A stretch of DNA of 25,936 nucleotides from Clostridiaceae bacterium (lineage in GTDB: Bacteria; Bacillota; Clostridia; UBA1212; DUPL01), in the NCBI GenBank assembly GCA_012522035.1, contig JAAYLF010000256.1, forward strand, positions 1 through 25,936. Direction: 5' to 3'. Below, one piece after another: positions 7,654 through 16,257 of this stretch; position 1 is the stretch's first letter; each line of letters opens with the position of its first letter. Made by a program: the position numbers and the translations under genes. Under the pieces are notes generated by a model, which worked only from the letters and a program-made list of their open reading frames with translations, had not been told where the DNA came from and did no database searches.

Positions 7654-8286
7654 TTAGCCCAGCAGTTCGACAGCCGCTTCAGCTGCTGATGCAGCGTCCG
7701 GACGATAGCAGTCAGCATCTACTTCATTGCAGAATTCCTGTGTAACAGGTGCTCCACCGATCATGATTTTTACCTTGTCCCTTATGCCCATTTCTTTTGC
7801 TTTTTCAACAACGGACTTAATGCTGACCATGGTGGTTGTTAGCAGTGCCGAGCATGCTATGATGTCTGCATTGTTGTCTATTGCTGCCTGAATGAAGGTC
7901 TCCGCAGGAACATCTACACCCAGGTCAATTACTTCAAGGCCTTTTCCTTCCATCATCATCTTAACTAGGTTCTTGCCTATATCGTGCTGGTCGCCTGCAA
8001 CGGTGCCTATAACGACTTTTCCTTTAGCCTTTACGCCTGCTTCTGCCAGGTGTGGTTTCAATACTTCCATTCCCATATTCATTGCTCTAGCTGCAACCAG
8101 TACCTCTGGGACGTAAACCTCATTATTCTTAAATTTAACCCCGATTATATCCATGCCGTGAAGCAGACCTTCTTGCAATATCTTGTCTGCTGCAATACCA
8201 GCATCAAGAGCTTCCTGAACCAATGTCTTTACATTTTTAGCCCTGCCTTGCTGCAAGTATGTGGATATTTCTTGTAAAATGTCCAA
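7654..8286 (-). CDS. Corrinoid (B12-binding) methyltransferase protein, MtbC/MtmC type
   Basis: This protein of about 210 residues carries a cobalamin that shuttles a methyl group between a substrate methyltransferase and a second methyltransferase. Residues 1-85 form the helical cap domain. The B12-binding Rossmann domain follows, with the base-off motif D99-x-H101-D-I-G, seen as AGDQHDIGKN, then SALLTTTM and GGAPVTQEFC. The length fits dimethylamine, methanol and O-demethylase corrinoid proteins. I prefer TTG 8286 because GGGGTG lies six bases upstream; GTG 8295 is the alternative. No methyltransferase, URO-D-like partner or corrinoid activase lies beside it. Downstream on the same strand are the broken glycosidase and the HAD gene. 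The methyl donor is unknown. Confidence 0.88.
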   Translation of the reverse strand: MDILQEISTYLQQGRAKNVKTLVQEALDAGIAADKILQEGLLHGMDIIGVKFKNNEVYVPEVLVAARAMNMGMEVLKPHLAEAGVKAKGKVVIGTVAGDQHDIGKNLVKMMMEGKGLEVIDLGVDVPAETFIQAAIDNNADIIACSALLTTTMVSIKSVVEKAKEMGIRDKVKIMIGGAPVTQEFCNEVDADCYRPDAASAAEAAVELLG

Positions 8287-8321
8287 TATAAACACCCCAT
8301 TCGTTTTTTAAAGTCTCATTC

Positions 8322-8350
8322 ATTATTGCACACCTCAATAGCTCTGTCAA
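8322..8350 (-). promoter_or_regulatory. Probable promoter of the corrinoid-protein operon
   Basis: On the minus strand TTGACA (8350-8345) and AATAAT (8327-8322) are 17 bases apart. They lie about 36 bases before the chosen start. Confidence 0.6.
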
Positions 8351-8416
8351 TAAATAAAATATACATTTTCGACACAATTTTGTACTAATCAAATACATTT
8401 GCTGCATATGCGCAAG

Positions 8417-8444
8417 TTGACATAATTCCCATATCCCATATACT
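8417..8444 (+). promoter_or_regulatory. Probable promoter of the RtcB gene
   Basis: TTGACA (8417-8422) and TATACT (8439-8444) are 16 bases apart. The expected transcription start is close to 8450, right at the GGAGGTG ribosome site (8451-8457), so the leader would be very short. Confidence 0.65.
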
Positions 8445-8462
8445 AATACCGGAGGTGAAGGA

Positions 8463-9551
8463 TTGATAGAGATTGTTGGAAAGTGTAATGTGGCAAAAGT
8501 GTTTGCAGACAATATTGAGAATGATGCTTACAACCAAATAAAAGAGTTGTGCGACATGAAGTTTGCAAAAGACTCAAAGATACGCATTATGCCTGATGTA
8601 CATACGGGAATTGGGTGTACTATAGGTACCACCATGACAATCAAGGACAAGGTTGTGCCAAACCTGGTGGGTGTGGATATTGGTTGCGGCATGGAAACAG
8701 TGAGAATAAGGGAGAAGAAACTGGATCTTCAAAGGCTGGATAACTTGATTTATGCAAGAATCCCTTCAGGAAGGAATGTAAGAAAAAATTCTCACAAGTA
8801 TGCTGATGATATTGATTTAAAGAAACTAAAGTGTTTTAACCATATAAATTACGGAAGGGCACTGATGTCAATTGGCACATTGGGTGGAGGAAACCACTTT
8901 ATTGAAGCCAGCACTGATGATGAAGGAAACTTGTACATAGTCGTGCATTCAGGAAGCAGACATTTGAGAAATGAAGTTGCCCGCTATTACCAAAATGAAG
9001 GAATAAAGAACTTGAAAGAATCCGGTGTTCCTAAACATCTGGCATATTTGGAAGACCAGTTGTTTGATAACTACATTCTTGATATGAGAATAATTCAGCA
9101 GTTTGCTGTTCTGAATAGAAAAGCCATGATGGAAGAGATAATAAACGGTATGAACCTAACTGTTGAAGAAAGGTTTACCACAATCCACAATTATATCGAT
9201 ACGGAGAAAATGATATTAAGAAAAGGAAGCGTATCTGCAGAAAAAGGAGAAAAACTATTGATTCCCATTAACATGAGGGATGGTAGTTTAATTTGCATTG
9301 GCAAAGGTAATCCAGATTGGAACTTTTCTGCGCCCCATGGAGCTGGCAGAATCATGAGCAGAAGGCAGGCAACATTAAATGAGTTTAAAAAGGAAATGGA
9401 AGGTATTTTTACAACATCAATAAACAAGGACACCCTTGACGAGTGTCCCATGGCTTACAAAGATATGGATGAAATCATAAAGCATGTAGGAGATTCGGTA
9501 GAGATTGTAAAAAGAATCAGACCAATTTACAATTTCAAAGCTGCAGAATAG
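8463..9551 (+). CDS. rtcB: RtcB-family 3'-phosphate RNA ligase
   Basis: RtcB joins RNA ends carrying 2',3'-cyclic or 3'-phosphate to 5'-hydroxyl ends, using GTP and Mn. The 362-residue protein shows the metal-binding GVDIGCGM (D72, C75), the histidines in GGGNHFIE and VVHSGSRHL, and the guanylylated histidine in APHGAGRIMSRRQ (H292). It is shorter than E. coli RtcB (408 residues), as in several clostridial paralogues. The start is TTG 8463, five bases after a GGAGGTG site. It stands alone: no archease, RtcA or RtcR gene lies nearby. Its stop is one base from the stop of the convergent membrane-protein gene. Whether it repairs tRNA or rRNA here is not known. Confidence 0.92.
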   Translation: MIEIVGKCNVAKVFADNIENDAYNQIKELCDMKFAKDSKIRIMPDVHTGIGCTIGTTMTIKDKVVPNLVGVDIGCGMETVRIREKKLDLQRLDNLIYARIPSGRNVRKNSHKYADDIDLKKLKCFNHINYGRALMSIGTLGGGNHFIEASTDDEGNLYIVVHSGSRHLRNEVARYYQNEGIKNLKESGVPKHLAYLEDQLFDNYILDMRIIQQFAVLNRKAMMEEIINGMNLTVEERFTTIHNYIDTEKMILRKGSVSAEKGEKLLIPINMRDGSLICIGKGNPDWNFSAPHGAGRIMSRRQATLNEFKKEMEGIFTTSINKDTLDECPMAYKDMDEIIKHVGDSVEIVKRIRPIYNFKAAE

Positions 9552-9552
9552 T

Positions 9553-11505
9553 CTATCTTACCTTGTATATTGCCACTTCTCCCTGAGCAAAAACTTTCTC
9601 ATAGTTCTGCTCAAGATGGTCCAGGATAATTCCTTTGTAGTTGCTTTTTTCATAGGAACTTACATAAACGTAATCAATACCGTACACGTCCTTGTATTGT
9701 TCGAAGGTGTTTACGTTTGTAAACAAGCCGTTTAGCATGCTTTCCCTTTCCTGATATCCAACTCCGTGGAAGTACAAAAAGGTACCTGCACCGCAGAAAA
9801 TATTTCTTCCGGTTAATGATGCTATTGCATTATTGTGATTGTTGTGCGACAGAAATGTCGCATCTTTTTCTGTGTTTTCGATTATATACTCTGCGGCAGC
9901 CACATGGTCTTTACCATAAAGCTGGTATGAGTAAGGCCTGAATCCGGAGATTATTTCCCTTGCCATTGTAAGCACTGCGGCGTTTATGCACAAAAAGATC
10001 ATAAACCCTGCAATAATCTGTCTTCCCTTTATTCCCTTCATCTTGTAATATACATTGACCATGAACTCAGCTACAAGTATTGCAGTGAAGGCATACCAAA
10101 TGAGGAATAGCTTGTTGTTGTCATAGGGATTTGGCTGGAATACAAAGAACTCCGCGATAATAAATATAACCAATGCGCCGGAATACATCATTTTGTTCTT
10201 TCTTGATGTATTAAGATATGCCAAAGGTAGAAGAATAAAGCAAACGCCTACATTTTTAACCCAGAACCAGAGCCAGTTGTCTGTCTCGTTTACCCAGTTG
10301 AACATGAATCTGACAAAAGAATCATTGCCAAGGGCAGCATCAAAAGTCCAAACAAGTAGTTGTGGTACTGATATCAAAAGCGCAGGTATGCCAAACATTA
10401 GCCAGGATTTGATCATTTCCTTGGAAAACCTTTCCTTTACCACAGTTACAATAATCCATCCGATGGCAACAAGACCGCAGGCAAAGTAAGAATGGGTGTG
10501 TATCATAGGAATCAGGCCGGCAAAAATTCCTGCCGGTATGAAATATTCTTTTTTATCCTCAAACACTGCGTTGTAAAGAAGATACAACACAAAAAAGAGC
10601 ACCATCCAGCCAAAGAGGGTTGCTCTTTGTGGAAGCATCATATCGATAATAGTGTTTGTCCATCTGATATTAGTATATGAAATACCTTTGTTTACAAGAT
10701 TGGTGGGAGTTTCGTAAAAGCTGGTAAATATCCTTGTCAAGTTTTTATTATTGTTTCCCAGATTGTCAAGGAAGTAAATTAGTCCAAAACCTCCATTCAA
10801 AAAGAAAAGCATAAAGGCCACTACGGTTTTTCTGGTCTTTTTCAGTATGCTGGCAGCTGTAAACCAAAAGCCTGCAAATACACTGAAAAAGGCAACCAGC
10901 ATGGGCAGAATGTATGCAGTTCTAAGACCGGAACAAAAGAGGTACAAAGAGGATGAGACAGAGTCGCATAAAAACGGATAATTAAGTTTCATTCCCGGAA
11001 GAATGCTGTATTCAGGAGGAAATTTGCCTTGTTCCGCAATGCTGGTAATGAATCCAAGATGCATGTTCATGTCGCCGTAGGTGCACTGGCCTGTCCACAT
11101 GGCACCTTCAAACTCATAGATGGTGTGGTTAAGAAGACATATGAGTGAATAAACCATTAACCCGGATGATATAATAAGGAAGGTTTTTTCACCCTTTTTC
11201 AAAGGAACAAACCATCTTGACTTGAAAGATGAAATATAGGTTTTGAGGTGGAAGTCCTCGCTTCTTTTTGATTTTAGGTAAAAGAGCAGTGCATAGATTG
11301 CAATGCTTGATAAGAGACCAAGAACATGTGAGACAATGGTAAAACCAAATATGAAAGAAAAAGGCACATTGGACCACATAAGCAGGACGGTTCCAACAAC
11401 CAAGCCCGTCCAGAACTTAAGGAGAGGCCTTTTCTTGTCAAACAAAATATCCGCCAATAACATACCCAAGAAAAGATATATAAGATAAATTAATATTCCC
11501 AGCAC
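9553..11505 (-). CDS. Large polytopic membrane protein, GT-C glycosyltransferase-like
   Basis: This 650-residue protein has roughly a dozen or more hydrophobic segments, followed by a soluble tail of about 110 residues (YIIENTEKDATFLSHNN onward). An acidic-histidine stretch, YGDMNMHLGF, follows the third or fourth membrane segment, where GT-C enzymes such as the dolichyl-phosphate-mannose mannosyltransferases carry their acidic motif. PNPYDNNKLFLIWY occurs later in a loop. By analogy it may transfer a sugar from a lipid carrier outside the membrane, but there is no identifiable acceptor and no cell-wall gene cluster beside it. GTG 11505 is chosen because GGGAGG lies five bases upstream. It converges on rtcB and diverges from the beta-galactosidase gene. 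The function is an inference from topology. Confidence 0.6.
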   Translation of the reverse strand: MLGILIYLIYLFLGMLLADILFDKKRPLLKFWTGLVVGTVLLMWSNVPFSFIFGFTIVSHVLGLLSSIAIYALLFYLKSKRSEDFHLKTYISSFKSRWFVPLKKGEKTFLIISSGLMVYSLICLLNHTIYEFEGAMWTGQCTYGDMNMHLGFITSIAEQGKFPPEYSILPGMKLNYPFLCDSVSSSLYLFCSGLRTAYILPMLVAFFSVFAGFWFTAASILKKTRKTVVAFMLFFLNGGFGLIYFLDNLGNNNKNLTRIFTSFYETPTNLVNKGISYTNIRWTNTIIDMMLPQRATLFGWMVLFFVLYLLYNAVFEDKKEYFIPAGIFAGLIPMIHTHSYFACGLVAIGWIIVTVVKERFSKEMIKSWLMFGIPALLISVPQLLVWTFDAALGNDSFVRFMFNWVNETDNWLWFWVKNVGVCFILLPLAYLNTSRKNKMMYSGALVIFIIAEFFVFQPNPYDNNKLFLIWYAFTAILVAEFMVNVYYKMKGIKGRQIIAGFMIFLCINAAVLTMAREIISGFRPYSYQLYGKDHVAAAEYIIENTEKDATFLSHNNHNNAIASLTGRNIFCGAGTFLYFHGVGYQERESMLNGLFTNVNTFEQYKDVYGIDYVYVSSYEKSNYKGIILDHLEQNYEKVFAQGEVAIYKVR

Positions 11506-11562
11506 AAAATCCTCCCAGTATTCAATAATTTATTAATAAACAAGTTGTATCTATATTATCAC

Positions 11563-11591
11563 TTTTCAAGATGCATTTCAATTGATATAAT
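11563..11591 (+). promoter_or_regulatory. Possible promoter of the beta-galactosidase gene
   Basis: TTTTCA (11563-11568) and a perfect TATAAT (11586-11591) are 17 bases apart. The -35 match is poor, which may mean that an activator is needed. No clear operator repeat was seen beside it. Confidence 0.4.
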
Positions 11592-11621
11592 CAAGATATC
11601 AAAATTTAGGAGGATGGAACG

Positions 11622-14600
11622 GTGTACGAAAAGTGTGATTTCTCAGTTATTGAAAATCCGAGAATTTTGAATGTCAACAAATGTCCTTCCAGGGCACACT
11701 ACATTCCGCATAATTGCAGATGTGAAGCATATGGTTGTGAAAGTGAACTGAGTGACAGCTATCTTTTGCTAAATGGAAAGTGGAAATTCAAATATTTTGA
11801 AAGACTTGATGATGCTGTTTATTCATTGAATGATGGTATTGATGACTTTGAAACAATAAGGGTGCCTTCCAATTGGCAGATGCATGGATATGACAGGCCA
11901 CATTACACGAATGCTGCCTACCCTATTCCTTTGGATCCGCCTTATGTTCCAAACGAGAATCCTGCAGCTGTTTACGAAAGGGAATTCAAGCTTCCTGAAA
12001 ACTTCAAGGGAACAGACATTTATCTAAATTTTGAAGGTGTAGATACTTATTTTTTTGTTTGGGTAAACAAAAAGTTTGTGGGAGCTTCCCAAGGGTCCCA
12101 CTTCAACTCTGAATTCAGAATTACGGATAAAATTGAAGAAGGCACAAACTTGCTAACAGTGCTGGTGGTGAAATGGGCCTGGTCCACTTATCTTGAAGAC
12201 CAGGATTTCTTCAGACTGTCGGGTATTTTCAGAGATGTGTATCTTTTATCAAGACCCTTTGTCCACCTTCATGATGTGGAAACAAGGACCAGGAATGACG
12301 GTACTATTGACATAAAATACAACGTATTTAAAGATGGCAATCTTGGTGATGAAAATGTTGAAGTAGCCTTTGAGCTTTTTGACGACAAGGCTCAGGTTAT
12401 AGCGTATGGGAAAGGCAGCAATGGTAAAGGACAGCTAAAAATAGACTCTCCCGTACTCTGGAATGCGGAAAACCCATACTTGTATACTTTGCTTATTTCA
12501 TGTAACGGAGAAATCATACCTATAAAGGTTGGTTTTAGAGAAATATCTATTTCTCCAAGAGGAGAATTGCTGATAAACGGTACTCCAATCAAGATAAAAG
12601 GTGTTAACAGGCATGATACTCATCCTGTCTTGGGACACTATACTCCATACAATGAAATGAAGAAAGAGCTTGTGATGATGAAGCAGCACAATATTAATGC
12701 CATTAGAACAAGCCATTATCCAAACACTCCTGCCTTTTACAGTTTGTGCAGTGAACTGGGCTTTTACGTTATAGATGAGGCGGATTTGGAGACCCACGGT
12801 ACCGCCTTTGGCGGTAATCTGGAGGGTGTTAACATGTCCTTCATGCTGACAAACAACCCGGACTGGGAAAAGGCTTTTATTGACAGAGTGGAAAGAATGG
12901 TGGAAAGGGACAAAAACTTCCCCTGTGTCATTATGTGGTCTTTGGGGAATGAAGCCTTTTTTGGTGATAACCACATTAAAATGAGTCAGTGGACAAAAGA
13001 AAGGGACAATACCAGACCTGTGCATTATGAAGGTGGAGATACTCACCCATGTCTTGATATATATAGCAGAATGTACTCCAGTGTGGATTTTGTTATGGAA
13101 AGAGGAGAGGAAGGCTTGGCAGCCGAAAGAGAAAATGCTCCGCTTGATGATATTAGAAGGAAGCCTTTCTTCTTATGTGAATACAGCCATGCCATGGGCA
13201 ACGGCCCTGGAGACCTCAAGGAATACTGGGATCTTTTTTACAAATACCCGAGACTTATTGGAGGCTGCGTTTGGGAGTGGGCAGATCATGCCGTGTATAA
13301 AAAGGAAAATGGCAAGGACGTATATTTGTACGGAGGACAGAGCGGAGAGTATCCGCATGATGGCAACTTCTGCGTTGACGGACTGGTTTTCCCGGATAGA
13401 ACACCAAGTCCTGGACTGCTTGAACTAAAGAATGTGATTGGTCCTGTTACGGTGGAAGCTGTTGATCTATCCAAGGGAGTTTTGAAGCTTACAAACAGAT
13501 ATGACTTTACTGATTTGTCTGTTTTGGAAGGAAGGTACAAGATTTATGCTCAGACATCAACTTTGATAAATGGGACCTTTTCAGTGTCATGCAAGGGACA
13601 TGAGACGGTAGAGATAAGTCTTGATTACAAGCTGCCTTCTTTATCCTTTGAGGAGTATTTTCTTGACATTTCATTTGTAGTAAAAGAGGACACTCCCTGG
13701 TGCAGTGCCGGACACGAGGTATGTTTTACCCAGTTTAAGCTGCCTGTCAAACAATTGGAGCCGGAAATGGTATGGGCAAGCAGCATGCCAAAAGTTGAAT
13801 TCAGGGAAATTGGAAAAGGGCTTGTAGAAATTGAGGGTTGCAACTTTGTTTATGGATTCGATATGAATAAAGGCCAGTTTGTCAGTCTTGCACTGGATGG
13901 TGTTGAACTTCTGTCCTCCCCTACCACATTCAATATTTGGAGGGCACCTACCGACAATGACAGACATGTAAGGCATGCATGGCAGTGGGAAGAGATGCAT
14001 AATGCAAAGGAAAAGCTGTATGATTTTAGGATTTCATCCATTAATCCAACGTTTGTCAGTATGACTGCATCTTATTCACTGGCTGGTCCGTCAAGATTGC
14101 CTGTAGTTAAATACTCGGTGATGTGGACTGTTTATGGTACTGGTGAGATTGGAGTCTCAGTTGCTGCGGAAGTCAGGAAGAATATAAAATCGCTGCCGAG
14201 GTTTGGCATGATGCTAGTTATGCCCAAGGGTTTTGAAAACGTAACTTACTTTGGCAGAGGGCCTGTTTCTTCCTATTCGGATATGAAGAATGCTTCAAAA
14301 CTTGGCTTGTTCAACTCAACAGTTACAGATGAGTATACAAAATACATCTTCCCGCAGGAAACAGGAAACCATATTGACTGCAGATATGCGGCAGTCTACG
14401 ATTTGGAAGGAAGAGGACTGTTGTTCAAGGGCATGCCAGTGTTTAACTTTAGCAGTCTTCACTACACACCAAAGATGCTGGATGCTGCTCCCCATGACAA
14501 GGACCTGGTTCCTTTGGAGGAAACCGTCATTCATATTGAGTATAAGCAAAATGGCATAGGATCTCACAGCTGTGGTCCGGAGCTGAATCCAAAGTATGAG

Positions 14601-14708
14601 TTTAATGAGAAGGAATTTGTGTACTCTTTTGTCATAAAACCGATGATGGTTTATGGTGACAATATAGTAAGGGAGGCAAGAAAGTTGCCATCCATGTACA
14701 ATTTTTAA
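11622..14708 (+). CDS. lacZ: Beta-galactosidase, glycoside hydrolase family 2
   Basis: This 1028-residue enzyme hydrolyses terminal beta-galactosides. The order is that of full-length LacZ: N-terminal sugar-binding domain (LNGKWKFKYF, VPSNWQMHGYDRPHYTN), immunoglobulin-like domain, TIM barrel and C-terminal Bgal_small domain (FNIWRAPTDND). The acid/base glutamate is E444 in WSLGNEAFF and the nucleophile is E520 in FLCEYSHAMGNG. There is no signal peptide, so it is cytoplasmic. The start is GTG 11622, eight bases after AGGAGG; both are strong choices for this frame. No lactose permease, repressor or galactose gene adjoins it. The substrate may therefore be a plant or host beta-galactoside taken up by a transporter elsewhere. 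No clear terminator follows it. Confidence 0.95.
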   Translation: MYEKCDFSVIENPRILNVNKCPSRAHYIPHNCRCEAYGCESELSDSYLLLNGKWKFKYFERLDDAVYSLNDGIDDFETIRVPSNWQMHGYDRPHYTNAAYPIPLDPPYVPNENPAAVYEREFKLPENFKGTDIYLNFEGVDTYFFVWVNKKFVGASQGSHFNSEFRITDKIEEGTNLLTVLVVKWAWSTYLEDQDFFRLSGIFRDVYLLSRPFVHLHDVETRTRNDGTIDIKYNVFKDGNLGDENVEVAFELFDDKAQVIAYGKGSNGKGQLKIDSPVLWNAENPYLYTLLISCNGEIIPIKVGFREISISPRGELLINGTPIKIKGVNRHDTHPVLGHYTPYNEMKKELVMMKQHNINAIRTSHYPNTPAFYSLCSELGFYVIDEADLETHGTAFGGNLEGVNMSFMLTNNPDWEKAFIDRVERMVERDKNFPCVIMWSLGNEAFFGDNHIKMSQWTKERDNTRPVHYEGGDTHPCLDIYSRMYSSVDFVMERGEEGLAAERENAPLDDIRRKPFFLCEYSHAMGNGPGDLKEYWDLFYKYPRLIGGCVWEWADHAVYKKENGKDVYLYGGQSGEYPHDGNFCVDGLVFPDRTPSPGLLELKNVIGPVTVEAVDLSKGVLKLTNRYDFTDLSVLEGRYKIYAQTSTLINGTFSVSCKGHETVEISLDYKLPSLSFEEYFLDISFVVKEDTPWCSAGHEVCFTQFKLPVKQLEPEMVWASSMPKVEFREIGKGLVEIEGCNFVYGFDMNKGQFVSLALDGVELLSSPTTFNIWRAPTDNDRHVRHAWQWEEMHNAKEKLYDFRISSINPTFVSMTASYSLAGPSRLPVVKYSVMWTVYGTGEIGVSVAAEVRKNIKSLPRFGMMLVMPKGFENVTYFGRGPVSSYSDMKNASKLGLFNSTVTDEYTKYIFPQETGNHIDCRYAAVYDLEGRGLLFKGMPVFNFSSLHYTPKMLDAAPHDKDLVPLEETVIHIEYKQNGIGSHSCGPELNPKYEFNEKEFVYSFVIKPMMVYGDNIVREARKLPSMYNF

Positions 14709-14747
14709 AATGTTTATAAAAGCTTTGTGGCCATGACAAATATTACA

Positions 14748-14776
14748 TTGACAAAGGATTTAAAAAGCTGTAAAGT
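14748..14776 (+). promoter_or_regulatory. Probable promoter of the flavodoxin gene
   Basis: TTGACA (14748-14753) and TAAAGT (14771-14776) are 17 bases apart. A better -10 match, TATAAT at 14776-14781, lies 22 bases from TTGACA and is too far to pair with it. Confidence 0.5.
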
Positions 14777-14824
14777 ATAATTGTTGTACTCGTTACGACT
14801 ATGAAGAAAGGAGTTCATTTTTTC

Positions 14825-15376
14825 ATGAAGATACTTGTTTTATATAACACCGTTGACGGAAATACACAGGCAGTGGCAGAAGCCATAGCTAACGCTTTGG
14901 ATGCCGACCTTGTTAAGATAGTAAGAGTTAAAGGTGTAAAGGCATACGGTTTCTTTACAAAGTTGAAGCATAGACTGGAAGTATTGAGAAAGAAGAAGCC
15001 TGACATTTTCCCTCTGCGCAAGGACCCAAGAGACTACGATCTTGTATTTATAGGAACTCCTGTATGGTACGATTCCTATAACCCAGTATATAATACCTTG
15101 TTTGATGTTATTAAGATCTACGATAGAAAAATTGCGCTTTTCTCAACAGGTGAAGAAGAAGACACCAAGGCTCTTGACAAACTGGCTGATTTTCTTGTTG
15201 ATTCGGTTCTCCTTGGCAAGTTCCACTGTGTTGAGCCGATTTGGTGTGATACGGACGAAGAAACACAAGAAATTCTCGACAAGGCTGTAGCATGGGCAAA
15301 GAATATAGCTCAAGAGGCTAAACAGATGATTGAGAAAGAAGAGTTCGAGCGCCGCAAGACCATCTACAAATATTAA
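14825..15376 (+). CDS. Flavodoxin-family protein
   Basis: This 183-residue FMN-binding electron carrier or reductase domain opens with MKILVLYNTVDGNTQAVAEA, the flavodoxin strand and phosphate-binding loop (T/S-x-GNT). The flavin-contacting loop GTPVWYDSYNP follows around residue 78. ATG 14825 is preferred over ATG 14801, because AAAGGAG lies between the two and would serve the second. The C-terminal helix is charged. It has its own promoter and terminator, so it is probably a single-gene unit. It could be a true flavodoxin or a flavodoxin-like NAD(P)H-quinone or nitro-reductase; the partner is unknown. Confidence 0.85.
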   Translation: MKILVLYNTVDGNTQAVAEAIANALDADLVKIVRVKGVKAYGFFTKLKHRLEVLRKKKPDIFPLRKDPRDYDLVFIGTPVWYDSYNPVYNTLFDVIKIYDRKIALFSTGEEEDTKALDKLADFLVDSVLLGKFHCVEPIWCDTDEETQEILDKAVAWAKNIAQEAKQMIEKEEFERRKTIYKY

Positions 15377-15401
15377 AAGCAAAAGATACTTATACTACAG
15401 G

Positions 15402-15425
15402 GGGCTTCTTGGAGGAGCCCTTTTT
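15402..15425 (+). terminator. Rho-independent terminator after the flavodoxin gene
   Basis: GGGCTTCT pairs with AGGAGCCC (one G-T pair) around a three-base loop and is followed by five T. It lies directly before the ribosome site of the RNA methyltransferase gene, so that gene may depend partly on readthrough. Confidence 0.8.
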
Positions 15426-15447
15426 GTGTGAAAAGGGAGGAAAAAAC

Positions 15448-16257
15448 ATGGATGTGCCTGTAAAGGGAATTAACTCCGATGAGGTAAAACTTGCAAGAGA
15501 TTTGTCCGCAGGGAAAAAGGTGGATAATGAACAATTGTTCATATGCGAAGGGCTTTGGGCAATTGAGAAGATTATTAAAAAGAATATAAAAGTGGAGATG
15601 TTTCTTTTCTGTCCTGAATTGATAAAGACAGAAGAAGACAGATCGAAGACAAATCTAATGATTGAATACTGCAAGGATTCATACCAGATTTCGCAAAAAG
15701 CCTGCAGCAAAATAAGTGACAGGGATGGTGCGGACGGATTCTTCATAATCTGCAAAATGCCCAAATATGAATTAGACAAGCTTCCTCTTAAGGACGACAT
15801 GCTTATTATGGTGCTGGATGGTCTTGAGCAACCTGGCAATATTGGTGCTACCATTAGGTCTTTGGATGCTGCTGGTGGAGATTTTGCCATTATGACAAAC
15901 AGAAGGGTTCGTGTAACTCACAGCAGGGTTATCAGAGCAAGTCTGGGTGCTGCTTTTATGATGCCTGTATGTGTATGCGACATGGACGAGGTTGTAAAGT
16001 GGCTTGTCAAAAACAAATTCAAGATTATTGTTACTGATTTGACAGCAAAAAAAAACTACTACGACATAGATTACAGCGGTAGGGTTTGTATTGTTGCTGG
16101 TAATGAATACTTGGGAATATCTCCTGAATGGCGGAATGTGGAGGGAGCAATTCCCTGTATAATTCCCATGCTGGGAAGTGTTGAATCCCTCAATGTGGGA
16201 TTTGCATCCACCATTGTCGCTTATGAAGCAAGGAGATACAAGAGTTTCATCAATTAG
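15448..16257 (+). CDS. SpoU/TrmH-family RNA 2'-O-methyltransferase
   Basis: This 269-residue SAM-dependent enzyme should methylate a ribose of rRNA or tRNA. Residues 1-100 form the substrate-binding region typical of TsnR/RlmB-type members (LFICEGLWAIEKI). The SPOUT knot domain follows, with motif 1 EQPGNIGATIRSLDAAG, motif 2 VAGNEYLGISPEW and motif 3 SVESLNVGFASTIVAYEA. ATG 15448 has GGGAGG seven bases upstream, which rules out the longer in-frame opening at 15409 inside the terminator. Motif 2 has NEYLGI in place of the usual SEGEGL. The target nucleotide cannot be told. Its stop abuts the stop of the convergent AI-2E-family gene. Confidence 0.9.
   Translation: MDVPVKGINSDEVKLARDLSAGKKVDNEQLFICEGLWAIEKIIKKNIKVEMFLFCPELIKTEEDRSKTNLMIEYCKDSYQISQKACSKISDRDGADGFFIICKMPKYELDKLPLKDDMLIMVLDGLEQPGNIGATIRSLDAAGGDFAIMTNRRVRVTHSRVIRASLGAAFMMPVCVCDMDEVVKWLVKNKFKIIVTDLTAKKNYYDIDYSGRVCIVAGNEYLGISPEWRNVEGAIPCIIPMLGSVESLNVGFASTIVAYEARRYKSFIN

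Noticed and set aside
8296..8462. A cobalamin riboswitch before the corrinoid gene
   Set aside because: The region is too short and I could not find the conserved B12-box or a fitting stem set; only two divergent promoters are seen.
8237..8512. Minus-strand open frame of 91 codons covering the rtcB start
   Set aside because: It overlaps two real genes and their promoters, its composition is not protein-like and it has no clear start signal.
12498..13046. Minus-strand open frame of 182 codons within the beta-galactosidase gene
   Set aside because: It is antisense to conserved catalytic sequence, has no ribosome site and shows no recognisable domain.
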